From contig JAJFHD010000058.1 of the NCBI GenBank assembly GCA_021775805.1, positions 1 to 42,302 of the forward strand: a stretch of 42,302 nucleotides of DNA. Reading direction: 5' to 3'. This DNA is from Alphaproteobacteria bacterium (GTDB lineage: Bacteria > Pseudomonadota > Alphaproteobacteria > Rhizobiales > JAJFHC01). The position numbers were made by a program, and so were the translations under genes. The notes beneath the pieces were generated by a model. The model made no database searches and was not told the origin of the DNA. It saw nothing but the letters and a program-made list of their open reading frames with translations. Positions 32,759 through 42,170 of this stretch are shown here, one piece after another. Positions within the stretch are counted from its first letter, which is position 1. Each line of letters begins with the position of its first letter.

Positions 32759-32845
32759 GACGCGAAGATGGTGTTCCGACCGGGTTAAATACAGTCTGCG
32801 ATGTGCCGCTGTGGCAGTATGTCGCGAGAATTGTGACCGGTGTCA

Positions 32846-35128
32846 TTAGCGCCGGCGGCGGCCGGCAGGTCGTCTTGATGGCCGGGGTCTGTCCCTGCCG
32901 GTTTTACGGTTCTTTGCAGGTTTTCCAGCAGTGCCGTCACTCATCAATTCGAAGCGCAAACCGCCCGAAAGAGGGGTGACTTCCAACAATCGAACGGTCA
33001 CCTGATCTCCCAGCCGAAAAGTCTCGCCGGTGTGTTCGCCGATGAATGCGTGGCGGCGCTCGTCATGGACAAAATAGTCTTGGGTGAGGCTGGCGGCCGG
33101 GACAAATCCGTCCGCGCCGGAGTCCTGGAGACGCACAAACAGCCCGGCGCGGGCAAGGCCGGATATTCTTGCTTCAAACGACGCGCCAATGCTTTCCGAC
33201 AGGTGGGAGGCCATTAGCCGATCGACGGTTTCGCGTTCGGCCGCCATGGCGCGGCGTTCGGTATCGGATACGTGTTCGCCAATGGCACCGAGTCTGGCAA
33301 CGGTTTCGTCGTCCAGGCCATCCTTGCCCAGACCCAGCGCGCGGATCAGCGACCGGTGAACGATGAGGTCGGCATAGCGCCGGATAGGAGAGGTAAAATG
33401 CGCGTAGCGCCTGAGATTAAGTCCGAAATGCCCGTAGTTTTCTGGTCCGTACTCGGCTTGGGACTGGCTGCGCAGAACAACGGAGTTCACCAGTTCCTCG
33501 AATTCCGTGCCCTTAACGCGCTTCAGTATTGCGTTGAAATCCTTCGGTGTAATTCCCTGAGTACGGCTCACTTTCATGTCGATTGTTGCCAGAAACTCCG
33601 ACAATGCCAGCAGTTTGTCCTGGGACGGCGAATCATGGACACGGTAGAGCAGTGGTGATTTGTGTTTCTCAAGGGTTTCGGCGGCACACACGTTTGCCAT
33701 AATCATGAATTCCTCGATCAGCTTGTGGGCGTCGAGGCGTTCAGGCGTGATGATCCTGGAGACGTATCCGTTGTCATCGAGAATGATCTTGCGCTCGGGG
33801 AGGTCGAGATCGAGAGGCTGGCGTTTGGACCGCGCTTGCCTGACAAGGTCGTAGGCCGCCCAAAGCGGCTTGAGTACCGTGTCGACCAGAGGCCCGGTGG
33901 TTTCGTCGGGGTTGCCGTCGATCGCGGCCTGGGCCTGGGTGTAGGAGAGCTTGGCGGCAGACCGCATCAGGACCCGTGAGAAGGCGTGGTCGCGTTTTTG
34001 GCCTTTGCTGTCGAAGACCATTGTCACTGCCAGAGCCGGTCTGTCGACCAGCGGACGCAGGGAACACAAGTCGGTCGATATGCGCTCGGGCAGCATCGGC
34101 ACGACCCGGTCGGGGAAATAGACCGAATTTCCCCGCTGATAGCCTTCGCGGTCGATGCTTGTGCCCGGCTGCACATAGTGGGACACATCGGCGATGGCGA
34201 CGATGACACGGCAACCGCCCGCGTTCTTGGGGTCGGTGTCCGGTTCGGCCCAGACTGCGTCGTCATGGTCGCGGGCATCCGCCGGATCGATTGTAATCAA
34301 CGGTATGTCGCGAATGTCCTGGCGGGGTCCCAATGTCACCGGTTTGAGTTGTTTGGTTTCTGAAAGGGTTTCCTCGGAAAAAGCATTGGGAATACCGTGG
34401 GTATAGATGGCAATCAGACTCACGGACCGCTGGTCGTCTACATTTCCCAGCCGCTCGCGGATACGGGCCCGTGGCAGGCCACGGCCGCGATCTTTGACGA
34501 GTTCGGCAGCGACCAATTCGCCCGATTTGGCCCCGGCATCGTCGCCGTCGATAATTTCAAGCTCGTTCCTCGATTTTTTGTCGACCGGAATTAGCCGGGG
34601 CTTGGTTCTGGAGTCTTTTCTGTAGACGCCAATCACGATCTGCTTGGTTGACGCCAGATGCCGGATAATGCGGGCTTCAAATGGGTAGGGGCTGTCCGTC
34701 GACGGGTCGGTCTTGGAGAACCGGGCCAAAACACGCGCGCCGATGCCCGGTGTCTTGCTGCCCGGTTTCCGGTCCGGCAGGATGACGATGTTGGGTACCG
34801 GACCGTTCAGTTCCGTATCCCAGTTCGGCGGCTGGCCCACAGGTTCCCCCTGGTCGTCGATTGAAACGACATCGAGCAATCCGACAGGGGGGAGTTCTCC
34901 GGGCCTGGAAAAGCGACGGGCTTCCTTGTTGAGCAGGCCATCGTCGGTCATCTGGCGCAGCAGGCGCTTTAGCTCGATGCGCTGGGCACCCTTGATGCCA
35001 AAGGCGCGCGCGATCTCGCGCTTGCCTGTGCGACCAGGTTGCTCGTTGATAAACTCCAGAATCTCATCGGCCGTTGGCAATGGAGCAGGCATCTTGGATG
35101 CCTTGGGAGTGGAGTGTTTTTTTGCCAA
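32846..35128 (-). CDS. rnr: ribonuclease R
   Basis: This 760-residue 3'-5' exoribonuclease of the RNB family has an N-terminal winged-helix region at about 20-75 (T-G-K-R-E-I-A-R-A-F-G-I-K-G) and cold-shock domains to about 250. The RNB catalytic domain has D-P-A-D-A-R-D-H-D-D-A at 281-291, providing the metal-binding aspartates. An S1 domain near 645-725 and a basic C-terminal tail complete it. The order and length match RNase R rather than RNase II. It degrades structured RNA and takes part in rRNA quality control and trans-translation. It starts 12 bp after topA on the same strand, so the two are probably co-transcribed. Confidence 0.95.
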   Translation of the reverse strand: MAKKHSTPKASKMPAPLPTADEILEFINEQPGRTGKREIARAFGIKGAQRIELKRLLRQMTDDGLLNKEARRFSRPGELPPVGLLDVVSIDDQGEPVGQPPNWDTELNGPVPNIVILPDRKPGSKTPGIGARVLARFSKTDPSTDSPYPFEARIIRHLASTKQIVIGVYRKDSRTKPRLIPVDKKSRNELEIIDGDDAGAKSGELVAAELVKDRGRGLPRARIRERLGNVDDQRSVSLIAIYTHGIPNAFSEETLSETKQLKPVTLGPRQDIRDIPLITIDPADARDHDDAVWAEPDTDPKNAGGCRVIVAIADVSHYVQPGTSIDREGYQRGNSVYFPDRVVPMLPERISTDLCSLRPLVDRPALAVTMVFDSKGQKRDHAFSRVLMRSAAKLSYTQAQAAIDGNPDETTGPLVDTVLKPLWAAYDLVRQARSKRQPLDLDLPERKIILDDNGYVSRIITPERLDAHKLIEEFMIMANVCAAETLEKHKSPLLYRVHDSPSQDKLLALSEFLATIDMKVSRTQGITPKDFNAILKRVKGTEFEELVNSVVLRSQSQAEYGPENYGHFGLNLRRYAHFTSPIRRYADLIVHRSLIRALGLGKDGLDDETVARLGAIGEHVSDTERRAMAAERETVDRLMASHLSESIGASFEARISGLARAGLFVRLQDSGADGFVPAASLTQDYFVHDERRHAFIGEHTGETFRLGDQVTVRLLEVTPLSGGLRFELMSDGTAGKPAKNRKTGRDRPRPSRRPAGRRRR

Positions 35129-35140
35129 ATCTGCCCCTGA

Positions 35141-37768
35141 TCAACCCGTGGTTTCTGCCGACGACGGTGCGGGCTTGGGTTTGGCCTTTTTCTTGGCTGT
35201 CGTGGTCTTCTTCTTGGCGGGTTTCTTGGCCTTAGCCTTTTTGGGTGTCTTGCCGGTCTTCGCGTTTTTCTCTGCGATCAGTTCGACGGCACGTTCCAGC
35301 GTGACCGTTTCCGGTTCGAGGTCCTTGGGCAGTGTGGCGTTGGTTTTTGCGTGCTTTACATAGGGTCCGTAGCGGCCGCTCATGACCTGTATGGGACCGC
35401 CAAGTTCGGGATGTTCGCCCAACTCCTTCAACGCGGAGGCACGTGCGCCGCGTGATTTTGAGGCCTTTTCGGCGATCAGCGTGACCGCACGGTTTTCGCC
35501 GATGGTGAATATGTCCTCAAAACTTTCGAGATTGGCGTAGACACCGTCATGAAGAATGAAAGGGCCATAGCGGCCAAGACCGGCCGTGATCGGCTTGCCG
35601 GTTTCAGGATGTGGTCCGACCAGGCGGGGCAGCGACAGCAACCTGATGGCGCTCTCCAGGGTCACTTCGTCGGGTGATGTTTCTTTTGGCAGCCCGGACC
35701 GCTTCGGTTTTTCCTCGGACTCCAGGCTCAATTCCACGTAAGGGCCGAACCGGCCGGATTTCAGGAATATGTTGCCGCCGGTTTCCGGGTCGACGCCCAG
35801 CAGTTTGCCGTCGCCGGACAATTCGGCAGCACTGTCGTCGCTGCTATTGGACAACTGACGCGTGAACCGGCAATCAGGGTAGTTGGAACACCCGATGAAA
35901 GCCCCGTACCGGCCCACTTTCAGGCTGATCCGGCCATCTTCGCAGGAGGGGCATTTCCTGGGGTCGGTGCCGTCGCCTGGATCAGGGAAGACATGGGGAC
36001 CGAGCAACTCGTTCAGGGCGTCGAGGACTTCAGAGACCCTCAGATCAGTCGTTTCCCCAACCGCTGCGGTGAATTCGGTCCAAAAATCCCTCAGCACGTC
36101 CTTCCATTCGATTTCACCGTTGGAAATTCGGTCCAGTTTCTCCTCGAGACTGGCGGTAAAGTCGTATTGAACGTAGCGCGTGAAAAAGCTTTCCAGGAAG
36201 GCTGTTACGAGACGCCCCTTGTCTTCAGGGATAAGGCGCTTCTTGTCGAGCTGCACATAACCGCGATCTCGCAATACGGTGAGAGTCGATGTATAGGTCG
36301 AAGGCCGGCCGATTCCGAGTTCTTCCATACGCTTGATAAGCGTTGCTTCGGTGTATCGCGGAGGCGGCTCGGTAAAGTGTTGATTCGGGCTGAGTTTCTG
36401 CAATCCGACGACGTCGGCCTTGGCCATCGCTGGCAAGCGCCGCGAGTCGTCGGACCCATCGTCGTCGTCGCGGCCTTCCTGGTAGAGTTTCAGAAAGCCG
36501 TCGAACCTTACGACCGACCCGGTGGCGCGCAGACTGTAACGCTCGCTGTCTGGGCTGGTGGTTGTGATATCCACCGTAGTCCGTTCAATCGTGGCGCTTT
36601 CCATCTGGCTGGCGATGGTGCGTTTCCAGATCAGGTCATAGAGCTTGAACTGTTCGTCATCGAGACGGCTGCTGATATCCTTGGGCAACCGCGACAGGGT
36701 GGTCGGCCTGATGGCTTCGTGGGCCTCCTGTGCATTCTTTGCCTTGGTTTTGTAAATCCTCGGACTGGAAGGCACGTACGCTTCGCCAAATTGATCGCTA
36801 ACCACATTTCTGCAGGCAGCGACTGCTTCGCCGGCGATCTGGACGCCATCGGTTCTCATATAGGTGATCAGACCCTGCGTCTCTCCACCCAGGTCAATGC
36901 CTTCGTAGAGTTTCTGGGCAACCTGCATCGTGCGGGCAGACGAGAACCCTAGCTTACGCGAGGCTTCCTGTTGCAGTGTCGATGTGGTGAATGGCGCATA
37001 GGGGTTACGTTTCTGTGGCTTGCTCTCTACTGATTCGACCAGAAAGTGCCCGTTCAAAATAGCGTCCACATGCTTGCGCGCGACTTCTTCATTGGGAATG
37101 TCGAACTTGCCGAGGCGGTCGCCGGCCACCGCAAACAGGCGCGCCTGAAACGGTTTTCCGGCAGCGGTCTGCATATCGGCTTCGATGGTCCAGTATTCTT
37201 CGCTCTTGAAGGCTTCGATCTCGAGTTCACGTTGGCAAACCAGCCGCAGAGCGACCGACTGCACGCGTCCGGCTGACCGGGACCCTGGAAGTTTGCGCCA
37301 CAGTACCGGCGAAAGCGTGAAGCCCACGAGATAGTCCAGGGCCCGGCGCGCCAGATAGGCATCGACCAGCGGCGCGTCCAGTTCGCGTGGGTTCTGCATT
37401 GCCTCGAGAATAGCGGACTTGGTGATCGCGTTGAACACCACGCGTTCTATGGCCTTGTCTTTCAAAACGTTTTTCTCGGACAAGACTTCAAGGACATGCC
37501 AGGAAATGGCTTCACCTTCGCGATCCGGGTCGGTTGCAAGGATCAGCTTGTCTGCGTCCTTCACGGCATCGGCGATTTCCTTGAAGCGCTTCTTTGAGCG
37601 CGCATCCATATCCCAGGACATGGCAAAATCTTCGTCGGGCCGCACCGATCCGTCTTTAGACGGCAGGTCGCGGATATGGCCATAGGATGCCAGGACGGTA
37701 AAGTTCGGTCCAAGATACTTGTTGATCGTTTTGGCCTTGGCTGGCGACTCGACGATTACGACGTTCAT
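35141..37768 (-). CDS. topA: DNA topoisomerase I
   Basis: This 875-residue type IA topoisomerase relaxes negative supercoils. The Toprim domain opens V-I-V-E-S-P-A-K-A-K-T-I and carries D-x-D-R-E-G-E near 80-86. The active-site tyrosine is Y303 in G-L-I-T-Y-M-R-T-D-G. A C4 zinc motif near 600 (C-P-S-C with C-S-N-Y-P-D-C) and several C-terminal repeats with G-R-Y-G-P-Y/F follow, then a Lys/Ala-rich tail. The architecture is the usual alphaproteobacterial one. It lies between dprA and rnr; a 219-bp gap precedes it and probably holds its promoter. Confidence 0.97.
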   Translation of the reverse strand: MNVVIVESPAKAKTINKYLGPNFTVLASYGHIRDLPSKDGSVRPDEDFAMSWDMDARSKKRFKEIADAVKDADKLILATDPDREGEAISWHVLEVLSEKNVLKDKAIERVVFNAITKSAILEAMQNPRELDAPLVDAYLARRALDYLVGFTLSPVLWRKLPGSRSAGRVQSVALRLVCQRELEIEAFKSEEYWTIEADMQTAAGKPFQARLFAVAGDRLGKFDIPNEEVARKHVDAILNGHFLVESVESKPQKRNPYAPFTTSTLQQEASRKLGFSSARTMQVAQKLYEGIDLGGETQGLITYMRTDGVQIAGEAVAACRNVVSDQFGEAYVPSSPRIYKTKAKNAQEAHEAIRPTTLSRLPKDISSRLDDEQFKLYDLIWKRTIASQMESATIERTTVDITTTSPDSERYSLRATGSVVRFDGFLKLYQEGRDDDDGSDDSRRLPAMAKADVVGLQKLSPNQHFTEPPPRYTEATLIKRMEELGIGRPSTYTSTLTVLRDRGYVQLDKKRLIPEDKGRLVTAFLESFFTRYVQYDFTASLEEKLDRISNGEIEWKDVLRDFWTEFTAAVGETTDLRVSEVLDALNELLGPHVFPDPGDGTDPRKCPSCEDGRISLKVGRYGAFIGCSNYPDCRFTRQLSNSSDDSAAELSGDGKLLGVDPETGGNIFLKSGRFGPYVELSLESEEKPKRSGLPKETSPDEVTLESAIRLLSLPRLVGPHPETGKPITAGLGRYGPFILHDGVYANLESFEDIFTIGENRAVTLIAEKASKSRGARASALKELGEHPELGGPIQVMSGRYGPYVKHAKTNATLPKDLEPETVTLERAVELIAEKNAKTGKTPKKAKAKKPAKKKTTTAKKKAKPKPAPSSAETTG

Positions 37769-37912
37769 TCAGATTTGCTCTCAACTTAGAACCAGGTGTA
37801 GGGATACATGGCTCGAATTTAGATGGCGATCGATACAGCGTCCTAAGGGCCAGCGGTTGAAAAACCGTATCCACCGTCCTTGACTTTCATTGCTCAGCGC
37901 AATCGGCGCACG

Positions 37913-37941
37913 AAGATGGTGAAAAGAGTGCTCGCTGTCAA
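37913..37941 (-). promoter_or_regulatory. possible topA promoter
   Basis: On the minus strand, TTGACA (37941-37936), a 17-bp spacer and CATCTT (37918-37913) combine a perfect -35 box with a weak -10 box. It lies about 145 bp before the topA ATG. It is the best match that I found in the 219-bp gap. Confidence 0.3.
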
Positions 37942-37987
37942 ATGGCTTCCTGTCAGACTTTCGATATATAGGAGGCTACCCGCCTGA

Positions 37988-39121
37988 TCAGATGACCGAT
38001 ACTGACGACAGACCGTGTCTCTGCAACCGCCCGGCAAGATCCAGTTCAAGCAGAACGAGGTGAATTGTACCTGGCTCGATATCGCTTTCCTGAATGATTG
38101 TGTCAAGGGGCATTGGTGTCGGCCCGAGCAAAGCCAGGATGCGGTTCCTGTCATTTTCCGTTACATCCAGACACATGCGGACCTCGGGCGGCGGTTGGTT
38201 TTCTGCAACCGCGCCGACAATTGGCGTGAGTGCCAGGCGATCCGGATGGGCTATCATGGGCGCGAGTGCCTCAAGAATGTGGCGGGCACAACTGACCAGT
38301 TCGGCGCCCTCCCTGATCAGCCGGTTGGAACCGGCGGACCTGGGGTCAAGGGGAGATCCGGGAACGGCAAAGACGTCACGGCCCTGCTCGCCGGCAAACC
38401 TGGCGGTTATCAGGGAACCGGACCGCTCGGCGGCTTCGATCACGAGAACGCCGTTGCTGAGCCCGGATATGAGACGGTTGCGGCGCGGGAAATGACGGGC
38501 CTTGGGGCGTACCCCTGGCGGCATCTCCGAGATGATTGCGCCATGTTCGCCGATTTTGGTTTGCAGGTCGGCATTCTCAGGGGGATAGACAACATCGATG
38601 CCGCCGGCAACCGCAGCGATGGTTCCGGACTCCAGACTGGCGCTGTGGGCAGCAGTGTCGATGCCGCGCGCCAGCCCGGAAATCACGGTCATGCCGGCAC
38701 GTGACAGCTCAATCGCCATTTCCCGTGTAATCCTGACACCGGCGGCAGATGCATTTCTCGCACCGACAATCCCGATCGATGCACCGTTGGCGATCGTCAG
38801 GTCGCCTTTGACGCAGATGAGTGGCGGGGGCGATGCAATGTGGCGAAGACGAAAAGGGTAGGCGGGCTCACAGAGCGCGATGAGACGGCCGCCAAGTTTT
38901 TCAACCCGATCCATTTCACGCGCAGCGTTTGCCTTCGTGCACAGGCGGATTTTGCGGCCCGGCATGCTGCGTTTCGCCAGATCGGGCAGGACGTCGAGAG
39001 CATCGGCGGCTGAGGGAAAGTGACTGATGATATCGAGAAACGTACGGGGTCCGACATTCTCGCACCGGCTGAGTTGAAGCCATTGGCCACGCTCACGGTC
39101 GTCGAGCTCCCGAATCTGCAT
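37988..39121 (-). CDS. dprA: DNA-processing protein DprA
   Basis: This 377-residue DprA/Smf protein has an N-terminal SAM-like helical region and then the extended Rossmann fold: I-G-I-V-G-A-R-N-A-S, V-I-S-G-L-A-R-G-I-D-T-A-A-H, G-G-I-D-V-V-Y-P-P-E-N, F-P-R-R-N-R-L-I-S-G-L and S-G-S-L-I-T-A. A C-terminal winged-helix region (about 315-377) completes it. It loads RecA onto incoming single-stranded DNA during natural transformation and is conserved even in species not known to be competent. It starts 18 bp after plsY ends and is followed by the 219-bp gap to topA. Confidence 0.95.
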   Translation of the reverse strand: MQIRELDDRERGQWLQLSRCENVGPRTFLDIISHFPSAADALDVLPDLAKRSMPGRKIRLCTKANAAREMDRVEKLGGRLIALCEPAYPFRLRHIASPPPLICVKGDLTIANGASIGIVGARNASAAGVRITREMAIELSRAGMTVISGLARGIDTAAHSASLESGTIAAVAGGIDVVYPPENADLQTKIGEHGAIISEMPPGVRPKARHFPRRNRLISGLSNGVLVIEAAERSGSLITARFAGEQGRDVFAVPGSPLDPRSAGSNRLIREGAELVSCARHILEALAPMIAHPDRLALTPIVGAVAENQPPPEVRMCLDVTENDRNRILALLGPTPMPLDTIIQESDIEPGTIHLVLLELDLAGRLQRHGLSSVSVI

Positions 39122-39139
39122 TGATGCAATCTTTCAGTT

Positions 39140-39748
39140 TTACTTTCCGATCCTGGATTCCTCTCCTTTTACGAGCCGGGACAGGTTTGCCCGGTGCGTG
39201 ATGAAGATAATAATGCCCATCACGATGAAAAGCTCCATTTCCTGTACCCTGCCGAACCAGAAAAGCACAGCAGGGGTCGCGACTGCGGCGACAAAGGCAG
39301 CAAGAGATGAAATCCGAAAAATTGCGGCGACCGTCAACCAGATCGCACAGAAGCACAAGGCTGCAGGCCAGAACAATCCGAGCAGGACGCCAATATAAGT
39401 GGCGACACCCTTGCCACCGCGAAATCGCAGCCAGACAGGCAGGATGTGTCCCAGAAATGCGCCAAATCCGGCAATAATGCCGGTGTCCGGACCCCACTGG
39501 AGGCCGATCAGAACAGGGACCGTGCCCTTCAGGAGATCGGCCAGAAGCGTTGCCGCAGCAACGCCCTTGTTGCCGGTGCGAAGAACATTGGTTGCGCCGA
39601 TATTGCCCGAACCGATAGTGCGGACGTCGCCGAGGCCTGCAAGCCTCGTGAAAATCAGACCGAACGGTACTGAACCCACAAGATACCCGAACACGAGGGC
39701 CACCAGATAATAGGGCAGGGCGAGACTCCAGTCGAAGGGGTCAGGCAT
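39140..39748 (-). CDS. plsY: glycerol-3-phosphate acyltransferase PlsY
   Basis: This 202-residue integral membrane protein has about five helices and the three conserved cytoplasmic loops: G-S-V-P-F-G-L-I, then [12 protein letters not shown] with K-G, and [10 protein letters not shown]. It transfers the acyl group from acyl-phosphate to glycerol-3-phosphate, the first step of phospholipid synthesis in the PlsX/PlsY route. Length and motifs are standard. It lies between pyrC' (45 bp upstream) and dprA (18 bp downstream) on one strand. Confidence 0.95.
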   Translation of the reverse strand: MPDPFDWSLALPYYLVALVFGYLVGSVPFGLIFTRLAGLGDVRTIGSGNIGATNVLRTGNKGVAAATLLADLLKGTVPVLIGLQWGPDTGIIAGFGAFLGHILPVWLRFRGGKGVATYIGVLLGLFWPAALCFCAIWLTVAAIFRISSLAAFVAAVATPAVLFWFGRVQEMELFIVMGIIIFITHRANLSRLVKGEESRIGK

Positions 39749-39793
39749 TTTCGTTTTGATCTGCTGTCACAGGAACCTTCTCGACCATTACAC

Positions 39794-41119
39794 TCAATTC
39801 AGAGTGTAGACGGTACGACCGGTCACCATCGTGTGCAAGACCCGGCCTTGCATGCGTCTGGCTTCGAACGGTGTGTTTTTCGATTTCGACTTGAGGTTTT
39901 CGAGTTCCAGCACCCAGGGCATGCCCTCATCGAACACGATGAGGTCAGCCGGTGCTCCAACCGTCATCCTGCCGGACTCCAGGCCGAGAAGACCTGCCGG
40001 GTGACTGGTCATGGCCGCCAGCAGGCTGGGGAGAGAGATCTCTTCATTGTGCACCAGGTTGAGGCAGGCCGACAGCAGTGTTTCCAGTCCAACGGCGCCA
40101 TAGGCCGCATCGGCAAACGGATGACGTTTGGTTTCAACGTCCTGGGGATCGTGGCCGGAGACGATGACGTCAATCGACCCGTCGACCAGGCCTTCGACCA
40201 TGGCACGGCGGTCGTCTTCACCGCGTAATGGCGGTGAAACCTTGAAGAACGTACGGTAGGGACCGATATCGTTTTCGTTGAGGGACAGGTGGTTGACGGA
40301 AACGCCACACGTCACAGGAAGATCCTTGTCCTTGGCACGCCTGATGACGTCGAGCGAGTCACGGCAGGAGATCTGCGAGGCATGATACTGGGCACCCGTC
40401 AGTTCGACCAGCCGGATGTCGCGCTCCAGAACGATGGTCTCCGCAGCAGTCGGGATGCCCGGCAGGCCCAGTCTGGTAGCAACTTCGCTTTCATTCATGA
40501 CACCGGCGGCAGACAGATGAGGATCTTCGAGGTGTTGAACCACGATGGCGCCAAAGTCGTTTGCATAACTCAAAGCACGCCTGAGGACCTGACTGTCGAC
40601 GACGCTGCGGTCGCCGTCGGTGAAGGCCAGGGCACCGGCTTCCTTCAGGAGGCCGATTTCGGTCATCTCATGACCTTTGAGTCCCTTTGTCAGCGCGGCC
40701 ATGGGATGGACATTGACCTTTGCCGTGTCCCGAGCGCGGCGTTCCAGGAAGTCGACGAGGGCGACGTCATCGATCACCGGATCGGTGTTGGGCATGCAGA
40801 CGACGGTCGTGACGCCACCGGCGGCGGCGGCTTCACTGGCAGTTGCGAGGGTCTCGCGATGTTCGTTGCCGGGTTCGCCGGTAAAAACCCGCATGTCGAT
40901 CAAGCCCGGACACAGGACATGCCCCTTGCAGTCGATGACCTCGACACCTTCCGCGCCCCGGATCATCCCGGAGATTTCACCAACCGCCGAGATGTGGCCG
41001 TCCTCAACCGCGACGCCGCCTATAGCGTCGGTGCCGGTTTCGGGATTAACGACCCTTGCGTTGATGAAAATGGCATCGCCGCCGCCGCGCCTGCGGCCCG
41101 TCATTGTGGCCGCCATCAC
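39794..41119 (-). CDS. pyrC: dihydroorotase-like protein PyrC' lacking metal-binding residues
   Basis: This 441-residue protein has the class I dihydroorotase fold and length. The usual metal-binding D-x-H-x-H-x-R is replaced by D-M-R-V-F-T-G (75-81, with R77 and F79 for the two His). The later metal His is Q249 in Y-H-A-S-Q-I-S, and the catalytic T-D-H-A-P-H is S-G-H-D-P-Q (321-326), without the aspartate. H196 remains. It should therefore not hydrolyse dihydroorotate. Such inactive PyrC' proteins are known to assemble with the PyrB subunit of aspartate carbamoyltransferase, and it overlaps pyrB by 4 bp here. An active dihydroorotase must lie elsewhere. The start is GTG at 41119, with an ATG at 41116 as an alternative. 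Confidence 0.92.
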   Translation of the reverse strand: MMAATMTGRRRGGGDAIFINARVVNPETGTDAIGGVAVEDGHISAVGEISGMIRGAEGVEVIDCKGHVLCPGLIDMRVFTGEPGNEHRETLATASEAAAAGGVTTVVCMPNTDPVIDDVALVDFLERRARDTAKVNVHPMAALTKGLKGHEMTEIGLLKEAGALAFTDGDRSVVDSQVLRRALSYANDFGAIVVQHLEDPHLSAAGVMNESEVATRLGLPGIPTAAETIVLERDIRLVELTGAQYHASQISCRDSLDVIRRAKDKDLPVTCGVSVNHLSLNENDIGPYRTFFKVSPPLRGEDDRRAMVEGLVDGSIDVIVSGHDPQDVETKRHPFADAAYGAVGLETLLSACLNLVHNEEISLPSLLAAMTSHPAGLLGLESGRMTVGAPADLIVFDEGMPWVLELENLKSKSKNTPFEARRMQGRVLHTMVTGRTVYTLN

Positions 41120-42084
41120 AGGGCCTCCAACTGGTTGGGCAGGTTGCGCGAGAGGGCGTCCAGAACCGCCATCCTGACGGCAACGCCCATTTCGACCTGT
41201 TCGCGAATGACACTGCGGTTGTCGTCGGCGATGGCGCTGTCGATCTCCACGCCACGGTTCATGGGGCCGGGATGCATGACGATGGCATCGGGTTTTGCAT
41301 AGGACAGTTTCTCGGCATCCAGACCGAAGAACCGGAAGTACTCTCTGGTCGACGGCACGAAAGATCCGTTCATGCGCTCCAGCTGAAGCCGGAGCATCAT
41401 GACGACGTCACATCCCTCCAGACCGGCTTGCATGTCGGTATAGACTTCTACGCCAAGGCGTTCAGCGGCTGTGGGCAGAAGCGTTCTGGGAGCGACGATG
41501 CGCACGCGTGCCCCCATGGTGTTGAGCAGAATGATGTTCGATCGCGCCACCCGGCTGTGGAGAATGTCACCGCAGATTGCCACGGTGAGGCCTTCAAGAC
41601 GGCCTTTGCGGCGTCTGATCGTAAGCGCGTCAAGCAAGGCTTGAGTGGGGTGTTCATGGCTGCCGTCACCGGCATTGATGACGGCGCATCCGACCTTTTG
41701 GGAGAGCAACTCCACCGCACCGGCAGCACTGTGGCGCACGACAATCAGATCTGGCCGCATGGCGTTGAGCGTCATCGCCGTGTCGATCAGGGTCTCGCCC
41801 TTCTTGATCGAGGAGGTCTTGACCGACATGTTCATGACATCGGCGCTCAGGCGCTTGCCGGCGAGTTCGAACGAACTCTGCGTGCGCGTCGAGGCTTCGA
41901 AGAACAAATTAATCTGGGTGCGTCCGCGCAGGGTGTTGCGCTTCTTGTCTATCTGCTGGTTCTGATCGACATAGGTGTCGGCCAGATCGAGTAAGGCCTT
42001 GATTTCAAGATTGGAAAGGCCTTCGATTCCCAACAGGTGCATGCCGCTGAGGATCGTTGACTCTGTTGCCTGATCGTTTTTCAT
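41116..42084 (-). CDS. pyrB: aspartate carbamoyltransferase catalytic subunit
   Basis: This 322-residue carbamoyltransferase has the carbamoyl-phosphate site S-T-R-T-Q-S-S-F-E (from 65), the H-P-T-Q-A-L-L-D motif and the aspartate-side H-P-G-P-M-N-R-G. It condenses carbamoyl phosphate and aspartate in pyrimidine synthesis. No regulatory pyrI is adjacent; instead the gene overlaps the inactive dihydroorotase, as expected for the PyrB-PyrC' dodecamer type. The ATG at 42084 is preferred over the longer frame to 42144 because a promoter lies just before it (-10 box at 42100-42095), which would start the RNA only a few bases from this ATG. Confidence 0.95.
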   Translation of the reverse strand: MKNDQATESTILSGMHLLGIEGLSNLEIKALLDLADTYVDQNQQIDKKRNTLRGRTQINLFFEASTRTQSSFELAGKRLSADVMNMSVKTSSIKKGETLIDTAMTLNAMRPDLIVVRHSAAGAVELLSQKVGCAVINAGDGSHEHPTQALLDALTIRRRKGRLEGLTVAICGDILHSRVARSNIILLNTMGARVRIVAPRTLLPTAAERLGVEVYTDMQAGLEGCDVVMMLRLQLERMNGSFVPSTREYFRFFGLDAEKLSYAKPDAIVMHPGPMNRGVEIDSAIADDNRSVIREQVEMGVAVRMAVLDALSRNLPNQLEAL

Positions 42085-42094
42085 TAAAGGCGAC

Positions 42095-42123
42095 TGTATA
42101 GGCTGTGCGCTTGACGGCGGCAA
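42095..42123 (-). promoter_or_regulatory. pyrB promoter giving a nearly leaderless transcript
   Basis: On the minus strand, TTGCCG (42123-42118), a 17-bp spacer and TATACA (42100-42095) form a good sigma-70-type promoter. The ATG at 42084 lies only 10 bp past the -10 box and there is no Shine-Dalgarno between them, so the mRNA would have at most about 5 leader bases. Confidence 0.55.
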
Positions 42124-42170
42124 GCATTGAATACCACCATCCACAGGGTGATTATCCTGATGAGGCCGTC

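Noticed and set aside
35993..36952. 319-codon plus-strand frame over topA
   Set aside because: It is an antisense shadow of topA with no start signal or recognisable product.
37769..37987. possible tRNA-like sequence between topA and dprA
   Set aside because: A TTCGAG-like stretch is present on the minus strand, but no acceptor, D-arm and anticodon arm can be paired around it.
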